Shown here: positions 16,231-22,582 of the stretch, one piece after another | How positions within the stretch are numbered: the first letter of the stretch is position 1 | Layout: each line of letters opens with the position of its first letter | Origin: Flavobacteriales bacterium UBA5422 | GTDB lineage: Bacteria; Bacteroidota; Bacteroidia; Flavobacteriales_D; Crocinitomicaceae | DNA: 24,365 nucleotides | Assembly: GCA_002409405.1 (NCBI GenBank) | Contig: DHNG01000022.1 | Span: 8,835 to 33,199, forward strand | Reading direction: 5' to 3' | Notes under the pieces: model-generated | The model's input: only the letters and a program-made list of their open reading frames with translations | What the model was told of the DNA's origin: nothing | The model's database searches: none | Translations under genes and position numbers: made by a program

Positions 16231-17121
16231 ATGAGACGTAAAGATTTTATCAGAAAAGGGTTATTGGGAACAGGTATTTTTGCACTAGGTGCATCCGGGG
16301 TTTCTGCTTTGGCAAATGAAATTGACGAATTGGAACAACTGGAGCCAATGACCAACCCAACTGATGTAGGATTCAATCACATACCGAATACAAACTCAAA
16401 GATCATGGAAAATACGGTTTTACATAAAGCAGCAACAAGAGGCGATGCAAATCATGGATGGTTGCACAGCCGCCATACGTTCAGTTTTGCTAATTATTAC
16501 AATCCTGAGCGCATGCATTTTGGAGTTTTGAGAGTGCTGAACGATGATGTGGTAGCAGGAGGAATGGGATTCGGAACGCATCCACACGATAACATGGAGA
16601 TTATCAGTATTCCGCTGGAAGGAGATTTGGAACACAAAGATTCGATGGGGAATACCACGGTTATAAAAAATGGAGATATACAAGTCATGAGCGCCGGGAC
16701 TGGAGTTCGACACAGTGAGTACAACAAAAACAAAGAGGTTCCGGTAAAATTTCTCCAGATTTGGGTGTTCCCGAATAAACGAAGCGTAGAGCCACGCTAT
16801 GATCAGATTACGCTCAATAAAGCAGATCGCAAAAACAAGCTTCAGCAGATTCTTTCACCAAATAAAGAAGACGAAGGAGTTTGGATTCATCAGGATGCCT
16901 GGTTTCACCTGGCAGATTTCGACAAAGGAACGGTCACTGATTATACCTTCAAAAAAGCAGGCAACGGATTGTATGTCTTCGTACTGAAAGGAGACTTGAA
17001 GGTGAACGGAGAGCAGTTAAATGTACGGGATGGTTTTGGAATCTGGGATGCTTCAGAAGTGAAATTGGAAGCGGCGACAGATACGGAGTTCTTGCTGATG
17101 GAAGTTCCAATGGCAGTTTAA
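16231..17121 (+). CDS. Pirin family protein with an export signal
   Basis: Bicupin of the pirin/YhhW family; relatives are iron-binding and some have quercetinase activity. Metal ligands are visible in the N-terminal cupin: HPHDNME (two His) and GVRHSEYN (His and Glu). The core matches YhhW from about residue 59 (MENTVLHKAATRGDANHGWL). Ahead of it is a 58-residue extension beginning MRRKDFIRKGLLGTGIFALG and ending in a likely cleavage site after SALA (residue 28). The RKDFI pattern resembles a Tat signal, so a periplasmic location is likely. An internal ATG at 16405 could give a cytosolic form of 238 residues. It lies 36 bp upstream of yceI on the same strand. Confidence 0.85.
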   Translation: MRRKDFIRKGLLGTGIFALGASGVSALANEIDELEQLEPMTNPTDVGFNHIPNTNSKIMENTVLHKAATRGDANHGWLHSRHTFSFANYYNPERMHFGVLRVLNDDVVAGGMGFGTHPHDNMEIISIPLEGDLEHKDSMGNTTVIKNGDIQVMSAGTGVRHSEYNKNKEVPVKFLQIWVFPNKRSVEPRYDQITLNKADRKNKLQQILSPNKEDEGVWIHQDAWFHLADFDKGTVTDYTFKKAGNGLYVFVLKGDLKVNGEQLNVRDGFGIWDASEVKLEAATDTEFLLMEVPMAV

Positions 17122-17157
17122 ATAAAATAGATAATTAACTTAAAAACAGAATACAAA

Positions 17158-17694
17158 ATGGCAACAAGTACATGGGCAATAGACCCGACACACAGCGAAG
17201 TGCAATTCAAAGTAAAGCACTTAATGATTACAAATGTAACCGGAAATTTCACAGAGTTCAATGCAAGTGCAACGACAGAAGGTGATGATTTCGCTACGGC
17301 ACAATTGCAGTTTTCTGCACCGATTGAAAGTATTTCAACCAACAATGCACAACGTGACGGGCATTTGAAAAGCGGGGATTTCTTCGATGCTGCTGCACAT
17401 CCTGAGTTGACGTTCAAAAGCACGAAAGTTGAAAAAGTAGACAACGATACATTCAATGTGTACGGAGACTTTACAATCAAAGGAATTACAAAGGAAGCAA
17501 AACTGAACGTTGAGTTGGGTGGAATCACAAAAGATCCATACGGAAATACAAAAGCAGGTTTGACAATCAACGGGAAAATTAACAGAAACGATTACGGATT
17601 GACGTGGAATGCAGCACTGGAAACAGGGGGTGTAATGGTGTCCGAAGACGTTCGTTTGAATGCTGAAATCCAGTTGGTAAAGCAAGAAGCATAA
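17158..17694 (+). CDS. YceI family lipid-binding protein, no signal peptide
   Basis: 178-residue lipocalin-like beta-barrel of the YceI family, which bind isoprenoid-type lipids. Sequence signs are WAIDPTHSEVQFKVKHLMIT at the N-terminus, NAQRDGHLKSGDFFDAAAHPELTF in the middle, and GDFTIKGITKEAKLNVELGG near the end. Unlike E. coli YceI there is no signal peptide, so it should be cytosolic. It follows the pirin gene by 36 bp and precedes a strong terminator, so pirin-YceI is probably a two-gene operon. A shared oxidative or electron-transfer-related role is possible but not shown by the sequence. Confidence 0.92.
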   Translation: MATSTWAIDPTHSEVQFKVKHLMITNVTGNFTEFNASATTEGDDFATAQLQFSAPIESISTNNAQRDGHLKSGDFFDAAAHPELTFKSTKVEKVDNDTFNVYGDFTIKGITKEAKLNVELGGITKDPYGNTKAGLTINGKINRNDYGLTWNAALETGGVMVSEDVRLNAEIQLVKQEA

Positions 17695-17715
17695 CTTTTT
17701 TCTTTTTCATTGTAT

Positions 17716-17753
17716 AAAAAGGTCGTTTACAATTTTGTAGATGGCCTTTTTTT
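17716..17753 (+). terminator. Intrinsic terminator of the pirin-YceI operon
   Basis: A 15-bp stem (17716-17730 with 17737-17751, including three G-U pairs, loop AATTTT) running into T7 at 17747-17753. It begins 22 bp after the yceI stop. The apex supplies the -33 TTTG (17734-17737) of the next promoter. Confidence 0.9.
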
Positions 17754-17764
17754 AGTTACCTTAG
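17734..17764 (+). promoter_or_regulatory. Promoter of the putative non-coding RNA
   Basis: TTTG (17734-17737), exactly 19 bp, TACCTTAG (17757-17764, one base off TAnnTTTG). Predicted start near 17769-17772. No open reading frame follows before the sigma gene. Confidence 0.65.
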
Positions 17765-17768
17765 CACT

Positions 17769-17990
17769 ATCAGTACATCTAAAGAGTTAGAGCAGAGACT
17801 GAATCCCTCATGGGGAGCCCATACGTTGATATCTTGAAGCTTAAAATTTTACCTTGTGGAAAAGTCTTGTGCAGACTATGGCGGGCCGCAACCTTCGGGT
17901 TTTGATTCATTCAGCAGCGGATTACAGAACAGGCCAGACGATCCTAATCGTGTTTTCTGGAGCTTCAGAAAACAGAGCGTATGGGTTTTT
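17769..17990 (+). ncRNA. Putative structured non-coding RNA, class unknown (6S-like?)
   Basis: About 220 nt between a promoter and a T7 tract, without coding potential. Long-range pairings are nested. AGCCCATACG (17816-17825) pairs with CGTATGGGTT (17978-17987) as a 10-bp closing stem just before the U-run. Inside it, across a roughly 9x10-base internal loop, TGAAGCT (17835-17841) pairs with AGCTTCA (17961-17967). Inner hairpins: AGTCT/AGACT (17863-17877), CCGC/GCGG (17886-17920) enclosing AACC-TTCG-GGTT, and ACGAT/ATCGT (17938-17951). A local alternative, GTTTTCTG/CAGAAAAC (17952-17973), competes with the second stem. The closing stem plus large bubble recalls 6S RNA, but the ~45-nt unpaired 5' tail does not. 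It is not tmRNA, SRP or RNase P RNA by any motif I can see. Confidence 0.6.
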
Positions 17991-18154
17991 TTATTTTTGA
18001 AATATTCATTCAGAAGTTGAAAATATCCAAACAAACATACTAAAATGATAATTTTACGTTATAGTAAGTGTAACCAGAATAAAATTATCTTCTTATAAGA
18101 GTAGTTGGTCTGCAAGCCAATTTCTCTGCCAAACTAGAAATAAAACCAAAAACT
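17991..18154 (+). other. Leader of the sigma-factor gene with inverted repeats
   Basis: 164 bp without a gene. It contains a perfect 10-bp inverted repeat (GATAATTTTA 18047-18056, complement 18080-18089) and directly after it the 10-bp palindrome TCTTATAAGA (18091-18100). A -7-like TATTTTTG occurs at 17992-17999 with no -33 partner, so the sigma promoter is not clear. An alternative promoter class or read-through from the RNA are options. Confidence 0.55.
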
Positions 18155-18730
18155 ATGAGTGTGAACCCATTGTATCACCAAACCAATTCCCGAATGATGG
18201 AGGAGTTGGATTGGATACAACGAGCAAAGGCTGATCCGGCTCATTTTGCACCGTTGTATAAAAAGTACCATGAGCAGATATTCAGATATGTATATCAGCG
18301 AATGGACGACGAGGAGATGGCATTTGACGTAACCTCTCAGGTGTTTATGAAGGCAATCAAAAACCTGCATAAATATGAGTTTCGTGGAGTACCGTTTGTT
18401 TCGTGGTTGTACAGAATTGCTAAAAGCGAGTTGTACCAGGCGTTCAGAGATAACAAAGCTGATCGAATGGTGAATATCGATACTGTTCAGGTAACCGGTT
18501 TTATTGAAGAGTTTGAACACGATGAGAATGAAGAAAACAAAGAGCGCTTACTGCTGTGCCTTTCAAAATTGAAAGAAGAAGATATGCAGTTGCTTGAACT
18601 TCGCTTCTTCGAAAAACGTTCATTCAAAGAAATTGGAGAGATACTTGAAATTACGGAAAACAATGCGAAAGTAAAGTCTTTCCGTGCGTTAGAGAAGTTA
18701 AAGAAGTTGTTTATTAATAAAAATGAATAA
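18155..18730 (+). CDS. ECF-like RNA polymerase sigma-70 family factor
   Basis: 191-residue sigma factor. Region 2 spans about residues 31-100 (FAPLYKKYHEQIFRYVYQRM, DVTSQVFMKAIKNL, FVSWLYRIAKSELYQAFRDNKADR). Region 4, about 128-188, carries the helix-turn-helix RSFKEIGEILEITENNAKVKSFRALEKLK. Regions 1 and 3 are absent, as in ECF sigmas. The first ATG is used; Met14 or Met15 would be alternative starts. The stop codon overlaps the next ATG by one base (TAATG), which couples it to the membrane protein downstream, the usual layout for a sigma/anti-sigma pair. I cannot place it in a numbered ECF group. Confidence 0.9.
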   Translation: MSVNPLYHQTNSRMMEELDWIQRAKADPAHFAPLYKKYHEQIFRYVYQRMDDEEMAFDVTSQVFMKAIKNLHKYEFRGVPFVSWLYRIAKSELYQAFRDNKADRMVNIDTVQVTGFIEEFEHDENEENKERLLLCLSKLKEEDMQLLELRFFEKRSFKEIGEILEITENNAKVKSFRALEKLKKLFINKNE

Positions 18731-19512
18731 TGAAGCATTTTAAAGTTAATCTGGACCGCAAAAAACTGACATCGGAATACATCGAATCCAAACAAAACTT
18801 CGATTCGATACTGACAAAAGTAAACATGTCAAAACCGGGGTTCTGGAAATCGGCCTGGTTTTACGGAACAATCGGTCTTTCCGGTGTCGCTGCAATAGTT
18901 GGTTATAATTTTTCACAATCTGAAAGCAATATTAATGAAACAATAATTACTCAAAAGAATATCATTCAACAAACAACTGTTTCTCCCGCAGAAGCAGAAA
19001 ACGAACTGCTGATTGCCCGGCATGTAAAAACAGTGGAGACATATTCTGCTCCTGTGGAAAAAAAGGTCACTGTAATTCCTGAAAAGAAAACGACAGCTCC
19101 GATGCCTGTAACTACTGAGAAAAACACAGATGCTCCGGGAAACACAATCGAATCAGTTGTGTTGAAAGAAAAGACGGTTGATAAAATCGCTAAAACGAAA
19201 ACTGTCTCCAGAAATGGGATGCCATCTATTTCGGGGGTTTATAACGGAGATATCCAGTGGGAGAATTTTAAACAAGGAGAAATTTTTGTAGCGGAAGATC
19301 TTTCCGTAAAACAATTCAGTATTCAATATACATCAAGACTCGGAGACAAAACTATTTCTGTCGAAGGTTCGAAAATTCCACAGGACGTTGTGTTGGACCT
19401 GGAAAAGTTGGGATTGAACCAGACCGTATTCATTACCAATGTTATCGCAAAAAATGACAACGGAGACTTGATGCGTTGCTACTCAATGGACTTAAATCTT
19501 AAATTTAAATAA
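18730..19512 (+). CDS. Single-pass membrane protein, probable anti-sigma factor
   Basis: 260 residues: a short cytoplasmic head (1-38, basic and helical, containing LTSEYIESKQNFDSILTKV) and one transmembrane segment (about 39-61). A Thr/Lys/Glu-rich periplasmic linker follows (about 62-160). The compact C-terminal domain (about 164-260) contains GDIQWENFKQGEIFVAEDLS, FSIQYTSRLGDKTISVEG, and TVFITNVIAKNDNGDLMRCY. I do not recognise a named anti-sigma domain (no zinc motif). The role is inferred from topology and from the one-base overlap with the sigma gene. The final domain loosely resembles the repeated C-terminal beta domains of GldM/PorM (a strand ending in A-x-x-x-x-G-x-x-R), which I consider suggestive only. 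Confidence 0.65.
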   Translation: MKHFKVNLDRKKLTSEYIESKQNFDSILTKVNMSKPGFWKSAWFYGTIGLSGVAAIVGYNFSQSESNINETIITQKNIIQQTTVSPAEAENELLIARHVKTVETYSAPVEKKVTVIPEKKTTAPMPVTTEKNTDAPGNTIESVVLKEKTVDKIAKTKTVSRNGMPSISGVYNGDIQWENFKQGEIFVAEDLSVKQFSIQYTSRLGDKTISVEGSKIPQDVVLDLEKLGLNQTVFITNVIAKNDNGDLMRCYSMDLNLKFK

Positions 19513-19564
19513 ATATTAACAAGTTACTTGTTAACATTAATGAATTGTTTTTTTTTCTTTTTTT
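19512..19564 (+). terminator. Inverted repeat with distal T-tract after the anti-sigma gene
   Basis: AATATTAACAAG (19512-19523) and CTTGTTAACATT (19527-19538) form a 12-bp stem with one mismatch and a 3-base loop. A run of 9 T, C, 7 T follows at 19548-19564. The 9-base gap between stem and T-tract is poor for a terminator, so an operator for the downstream barrel gene is an alternative. Confidence 0.4.
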
Positions 19565-19588
19565 GTAGCACATTAGGAATAATAATAA

Positions 19589-19596
19589 TAAATTTG
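19589..19596 (+). promoter_or_regulatory. Candidate -7 box of the PorG-like gene
   Basis: TAAATTTG, exact TAnnTTTG, 37 bases before the ATG at 19634. The nearest TTTG (19562-19565) is at spacing 23, not 19. The non-standard spacing leaves open control by the ECF sigma encoded upstream. Confidence 0.4.
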
Positions 19597-19633
19597 CACT
19601 AAGTGAATAGATTTTTGCTGTAAACTATCGTTG

Positions 19634-20590
19634 ATGAAATTGAATTTAAATTACCCACTAACGCTGATTATACTTACATTATTAACTTCTGTATCTGCTC
19701 AGCATACGAATTTTAATACCCAAAGAAACTGGTCACTGAATAAGAAAGAGGTTATGTTTGGTATTGGGGCAACTCAGTTTTTAGGTGATTTGGGAGGACG
19801 TGACCGCATCGGAACGGACTACTCACTGAGAGATATTGACTGGAGATCTACAAACATTGGAGGAATGGTCGGATTCCGGTACCGTTTTCATCCGTATTTT
19901 GCTACATCAACGACATTGACAGGTGGAATGCTGAGAGGTAACGATGCGCAGACAAATGAAATTATCCGTCACTCAAGAAACCTGCATTTCAGATCTATTT
20001 TCTTTGAATTATCACAGCGACTGGAAGTCATTATCCTGGCGAACGAAAAATTTGGTGCACGTTATAAGATCAAAGGACTTAAAAGTGCAAAAGACAGAAA
20101 CGAACAAATCTATATTTTTGGAGGAGTAGGAGCAACCTATTACAACCCGAAAGCAAATTTTCAGGGAAGTTGGGTGGCATTGCGTCCATTGAAAACAGAA
20201 GGACAAGGACTAGAGGGCGGTGCAAAACCATACGGACCTGTGACATTGGCTATTCCAATGGGAATCGGTATGCGTATGGGTATTAACAGAATGTGGAGAA
20301 TAGGTCTGGAAGCAAGCTATGTGAAAACATTTTCTGATTATATTGATGATGTCGGAGGTGTATACTATGATCCTGCTGTTTTAGCTGCTCAGGTAGGTCC
20401 TGAATCTGCTTACTTGTCCAACCCGAGCCATCAAAACTCGACATGGTTTACACCAGGACAGCAACGTGGTGACAAACAGAAAGATGCTTATTTTTATGTA
20501 AATATTGTTGTATACAGAAACATTACCTATAAAGATTACGCGTCAAGCAGAAACAAAAACGCGTGGAGAGGAGGACGATACAAGTTCTGA
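19634..20590 (+). CDS. PorG-like (DUF6089-type) outer-membrane beta-barrel protein
   Basis: 318-residue secreted protein with a signal peptide (MKLNLNYPLTLIILTLLTSVSAQ) and alternating beta-strand pattern. Typical blocks are EVMFGIGATQFLGDLGGRDRIG, GMVGFRYRFHPYFATSTTLTGG, the central FFELSQRLEVIIL and IYIFGGVGATYYNPKA, and a closing barrel strand YFYVNIVVYRNITYK. The length and the G-x-x-x-F-L-G-D-L-G-G opening fit the DUF6089/PorG group; PorG is an outer-membrane part of the type IX secretion system. Other DUF6089 proteins have no known role, so membership of the secretion machine is not certain. ATG 19634 is chosen over TTG 19631. It ends at a clear terminator and lies 121 bp after the putative anti-sigma gene. 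Confidence 0.75.
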   Translation: MKLNLNYPLTLIILTLLTSVSAQHTNFNTQRNWSLNKKEVMFGIGATQFLGDLGGRDRIGTDYSLRDIDWRSTNIGGMVGFRYRFHPYFATSTTLTGGMLRGNDAQTNEIIRHSRNLHFRSIFFELSQRLEVIILANEKFGARYKIKGLKSAKDRNEQIYIFGGVGATYYNPKANFQGSWVALRPLKTEGQGLEGGAKPYGPVTLAIPMGIGMRMGINRMWRIGLEASYVKTFSDYIDDVGGVYYDPAVLAAQVGPESAYLSNPSHQNSTWFTPGQQRGDKQKDAYFYVNIVVYRNITYKDYASSRNKNAWRGGRYKF

Positions 20591-20611
20591 TTCACATCCG
20601 GATAAAAAAAT

Positions 20612-20645
20612 AATGAGGCAGCGTTTGTTGCCTCATTTTGCTTTT
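20612..20645 (+). terminator. Intrinsic terminator of the PorG-like gene
   Basis: AATGAGGCA (20612-20620), 8-base loop, TGCCTCATT (20629-20637): a perfect 9-bp stem followed by TTTTGCTTTT. The loop contains TTTG (20624-20627), the -33 box of the pyrD promoter. Confidence 0.85.
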
Positions 20646-20654
20646 ATACATTTG
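20624..20654 (+). promoter_or_regulatory. Promoter of pyrD
   Basis: TTTG (20624-20627), exactly 19 bp, TACATTTG (20647-20654): perfect consensus. ATG follows 18 bases later. The -33 box sits in the loop of the preceding terminator. Confidence 0.8.
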
Positions 20655-20672
20655 TGAACCATTTGATAAACC

Positions 20673-21707
20673 ATGTATAAATTATTGCGATCTGTTTTGT
20701 TCTTTTTCGACGCAGAAAAAGTACACTACTTTACTACTGGAATGCTGAGATTTGTTTTGTCTGTTCCGGGAGGAAAACTATTATTTAAACAACTCTATTG
20801 CGTTGAGGATCCCCGGTTGAAAACGGAAGTATTCGGACTCACGTTCGATAATCCTGTCGGGTTAGCCGCAGGTTTTGATAAAAATGCGAAGATGTATAAC
20901 GATTTGGCGTATTGCGGATTCGGTTTTATTGAAATCGGGACGCTCACGCCGAAAGGACAACCCGGAAATGAAAAACCGCGTTTATTTCGCTTGAAACAAG
21001 ATGAAGCCATTGTTAACCGAATGGGATTCAACAACGATGGAGTTGAAATCGCGGTAGAAGCACTGAAAAAGCGAAAAACAAAATTAATTATCGGAGGAAA
21101 CATCGGGAAGAATAAAGTGACCCCCAACGAGGAAGCAGATTCAGATTATCTTACCGCATTTCATGTTCTTCATCCGTACGTTGATTATTTTGTTGTCAAT
21201 GTTTCTTCTCCCAATACACCTAATCTGCGCGCATTACAGGAAAAAGAACCGTTGATGAAGCTACTGCAGTCACTAAAAGATGAAAATACAACCAAATCCG
21301 TTCAAAAGCCAATCCTGCTGAAAATTGCACCGGATTTAACCAATGAGCAATTGGATGATATCATTGAAATCATCCAAACAACAAAAATTGATGGTGTGAT
21401 TGCAACCAATACAACCATTGAAAGAGGAAACCTGAAATCACCGAAGGAATTGATTGAAAAAATCGGATCCGGAGGAGTGTCGGGTAAACCACTGACCAAC
21501 CGTTCTACAGAAGTGATCCGATACCTGTCCGAAAAGTCAGGAAAATCGTTCCCGATCATTGGAGTAGGAGGGATCCATACCCCGGAAGACGCACTTGAAA
21601 AATTAAATGCCGGAGCTGCATTAATCCAGATTTACACTGGGTTTATTTATGAAGGTCCCGGATTAGTAAAACGAATAAATAAAGCTATTTTGAAAGAAAT
21701 GAATTAA
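20673..21707 (+). CDS. pyrD: Dihydroorotate dehydrogenase, class 2 (quinone)
   Basis: Oxidises dihydroorotate to orotate in pyrimidine synthesis, passing electrons via FMN to membrane quinone. The 344-residue product has the class 2 N-terminal helical membrane-association region (residues ~1-45, LLRSVLFFFDAEKVHYFTTGML). Family motifs follow: NPVGLAAGFDKNAK, GFIEIGTLTPKGQPGN, RMGFNNDG, the catalytic loop NVSSPNTPNLR (Ser178/179 rather than the Cys of class 1), LLKIAPDLT, IATNTT, SGGVSGKPL and IIGVGGI. Length and the serine place it in class 2. The HMG-CoA lyase gene starts 17 bp later but has its own promoter inside the end of pyrD. Confidence 0.97.
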   Translation: MYKLLRSVLFFFDAEKVHYFTTGMLRFVLSVPGGKLLFKQLYCVEDPRLKTEVFGLTFDNPVGLAAGFDKNAKMYNDLAYCGFGFIEIGTLTPKGQPGNEKPRLFRLKQDEAIVNRMGFNNDGVEIAVEALKKRKTKLIIGGNIGKNKVTPNEEADSDYLTAFHVLHPYVDYFVVNVSSPNTPNLRALQEKEPLMKLLQSLKDENTTKSVQKPILLKIAPDLTNEQLDDIIEIIQTTKIDGVIATNTTIERGNLKSPKELIEKIGSGGVSGKPLTNRSTEVIRYLSEKSGKSFPIIGVGGIHTPEDALEKLNAGAALIQIYTGFIYEGPGLVKRINKAILKEMN

Positions 21708-21719
21708 ATTGTATTTTTG
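21689..21719 (+). promoter_or_regulatory. Promoter of the HMG-CoA lyase gene, nearly leaderless
   Basis: TTTG (21689-21692), exactly 19 bp, TATTTTTG (21712-21719): perfect consensus. It overlaps the last codons of pyrD, and only five bases separate the -7 box from the ATG at 21725. Confidence 0.75.
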
Positions 21720-21724
21720 AAAAT

Positions 21725-22582
21725 ATGGAAGTTAAATTAATCGAATGCCCCCGCGATGCAATGCAAGGAATAAAAGAATTTATTCCGACAGAAGTAAAAG
21801 CCGCATATATAAATGCGATTTTAAAATGTAATTTTGACACAGTAGATTTTGGTAGTTTTGTATCTCCTAAAGTTACCCCTCAAATGAGAGATACAGCCGA
21901 TCTGCTGAAACTATTAGACTTGGACTCATCATCAAAACTGCTGGCCATTGTTGCCAACGAACGTGGCGCTGAGGATGCTGTTCAGTTTGACGAAATCACC
22001 TACCTGGGATTTCCTTTTTCTATTTCTGAACAATTTCAACAACGCAATACCAACAGTAGTATTGAAGAATCACTACATCGGGTAGAATCCATTCAGAACC
22101 TGGCGTTGAAACACAAAAAACAGCTCGTTGTATACCTCTCTATGGGATTTGGAAATCCTTACGGAGAACATTGGGATGCCGAATTGGTGATCAAGTGGTG
22201 CGAACGATTGTACAAGGATCTGGGAATTAACATTCAGGCACTCAGTGATACAATTGGTTGCGCAACAACAGATTCTGTTGACTATCTGTTTAAAGAATTG
22301 ATCCCGGCATTTCCTCAGGTAGAATTTGGTGCACACATGCATACACTACGTGATAATGCTGAAAATATGATTCAGGCAGCGTACAATGCCGGATGTAGAA
22401 GATTTGACGGAGCGATAAAAGGTTACGGTGGTTGCCCGATGGCAAAAGATGATCTGACAGGTAATATGCCTACCGAAATCATGATTCATTGGTTCGAAAA
22501 ACAAGGAATTGTGTTACCAATTGACAAAAATGCGTTTATGAATGCAATGAATGAATCTAACAATGTATTTTATGCGCATTAA
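21725..22582 (+). CDS. Hydroxymethylglutaryl-CoA lyase family protein
   Basis: HMGL-like TIM-barrel enzyme; HMG-CoA lyase splits HMG-CoA into acetoacetate and acetyl-CoA in leucine breakdown. In 285 residues it shows the N-terminal ECPRDAMQG (catalytic Arg10 and metal-ligand Asp11), DFGSFVSPKVTPQM, the metal-binding GAHMHT (His204, His206), and GGCPMAKDDLTGN with the catalytic-loop Cys237. These residues favour HMG-CoA lyase over isopropylmalate or homocitrate synthase. The first lipoprotein gene begins inside its last codons (11-base overlap), so they are likely co-transcribed. Confidence 0.88.
   Translation: MEVKLIECPRDAMQGIKEFIPTEVKAAYINAILKCNFDTVDFGSFVSPKVTPQMRDTADLLKLLDLDSSSKLLAIVANERGAEDAVQFDEITYLGFPFSISEQFQQRNTNSSIEESLHRVESIQNLALKHKKQLVVYLSMGFGNPYGEHWDAELVIKWCERLYKDLGINIQALSDTIGCATTDSVDYLFKELIPAFPQVEFGAHMHTLRDNAENMIQAAYNAGCRRFDGAIKGYGGCPMAKDDLTGNMPTEIMIHWFEKQGIVLPIDKNAFMNAMNESNNVFYAH

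Noticed and set aside
17118..17570. 150-residue minus-strand reading frame opposite yceI
   Set aside because: yceI is well supported; this frame is an antisense shadow with no signal or motif.
17769..17990. tmRNA, SRP RNA, RNase P RNA or a known riboswitch
   Set aside because: No tRNA-like ends, no GGAAGCAGCC-type SRP loop, too short and lacking the RNase P core, no TPP, cobalamin or FMN boxes. A GTGGAAAAGTC stretch only faintly recalls RNase P.
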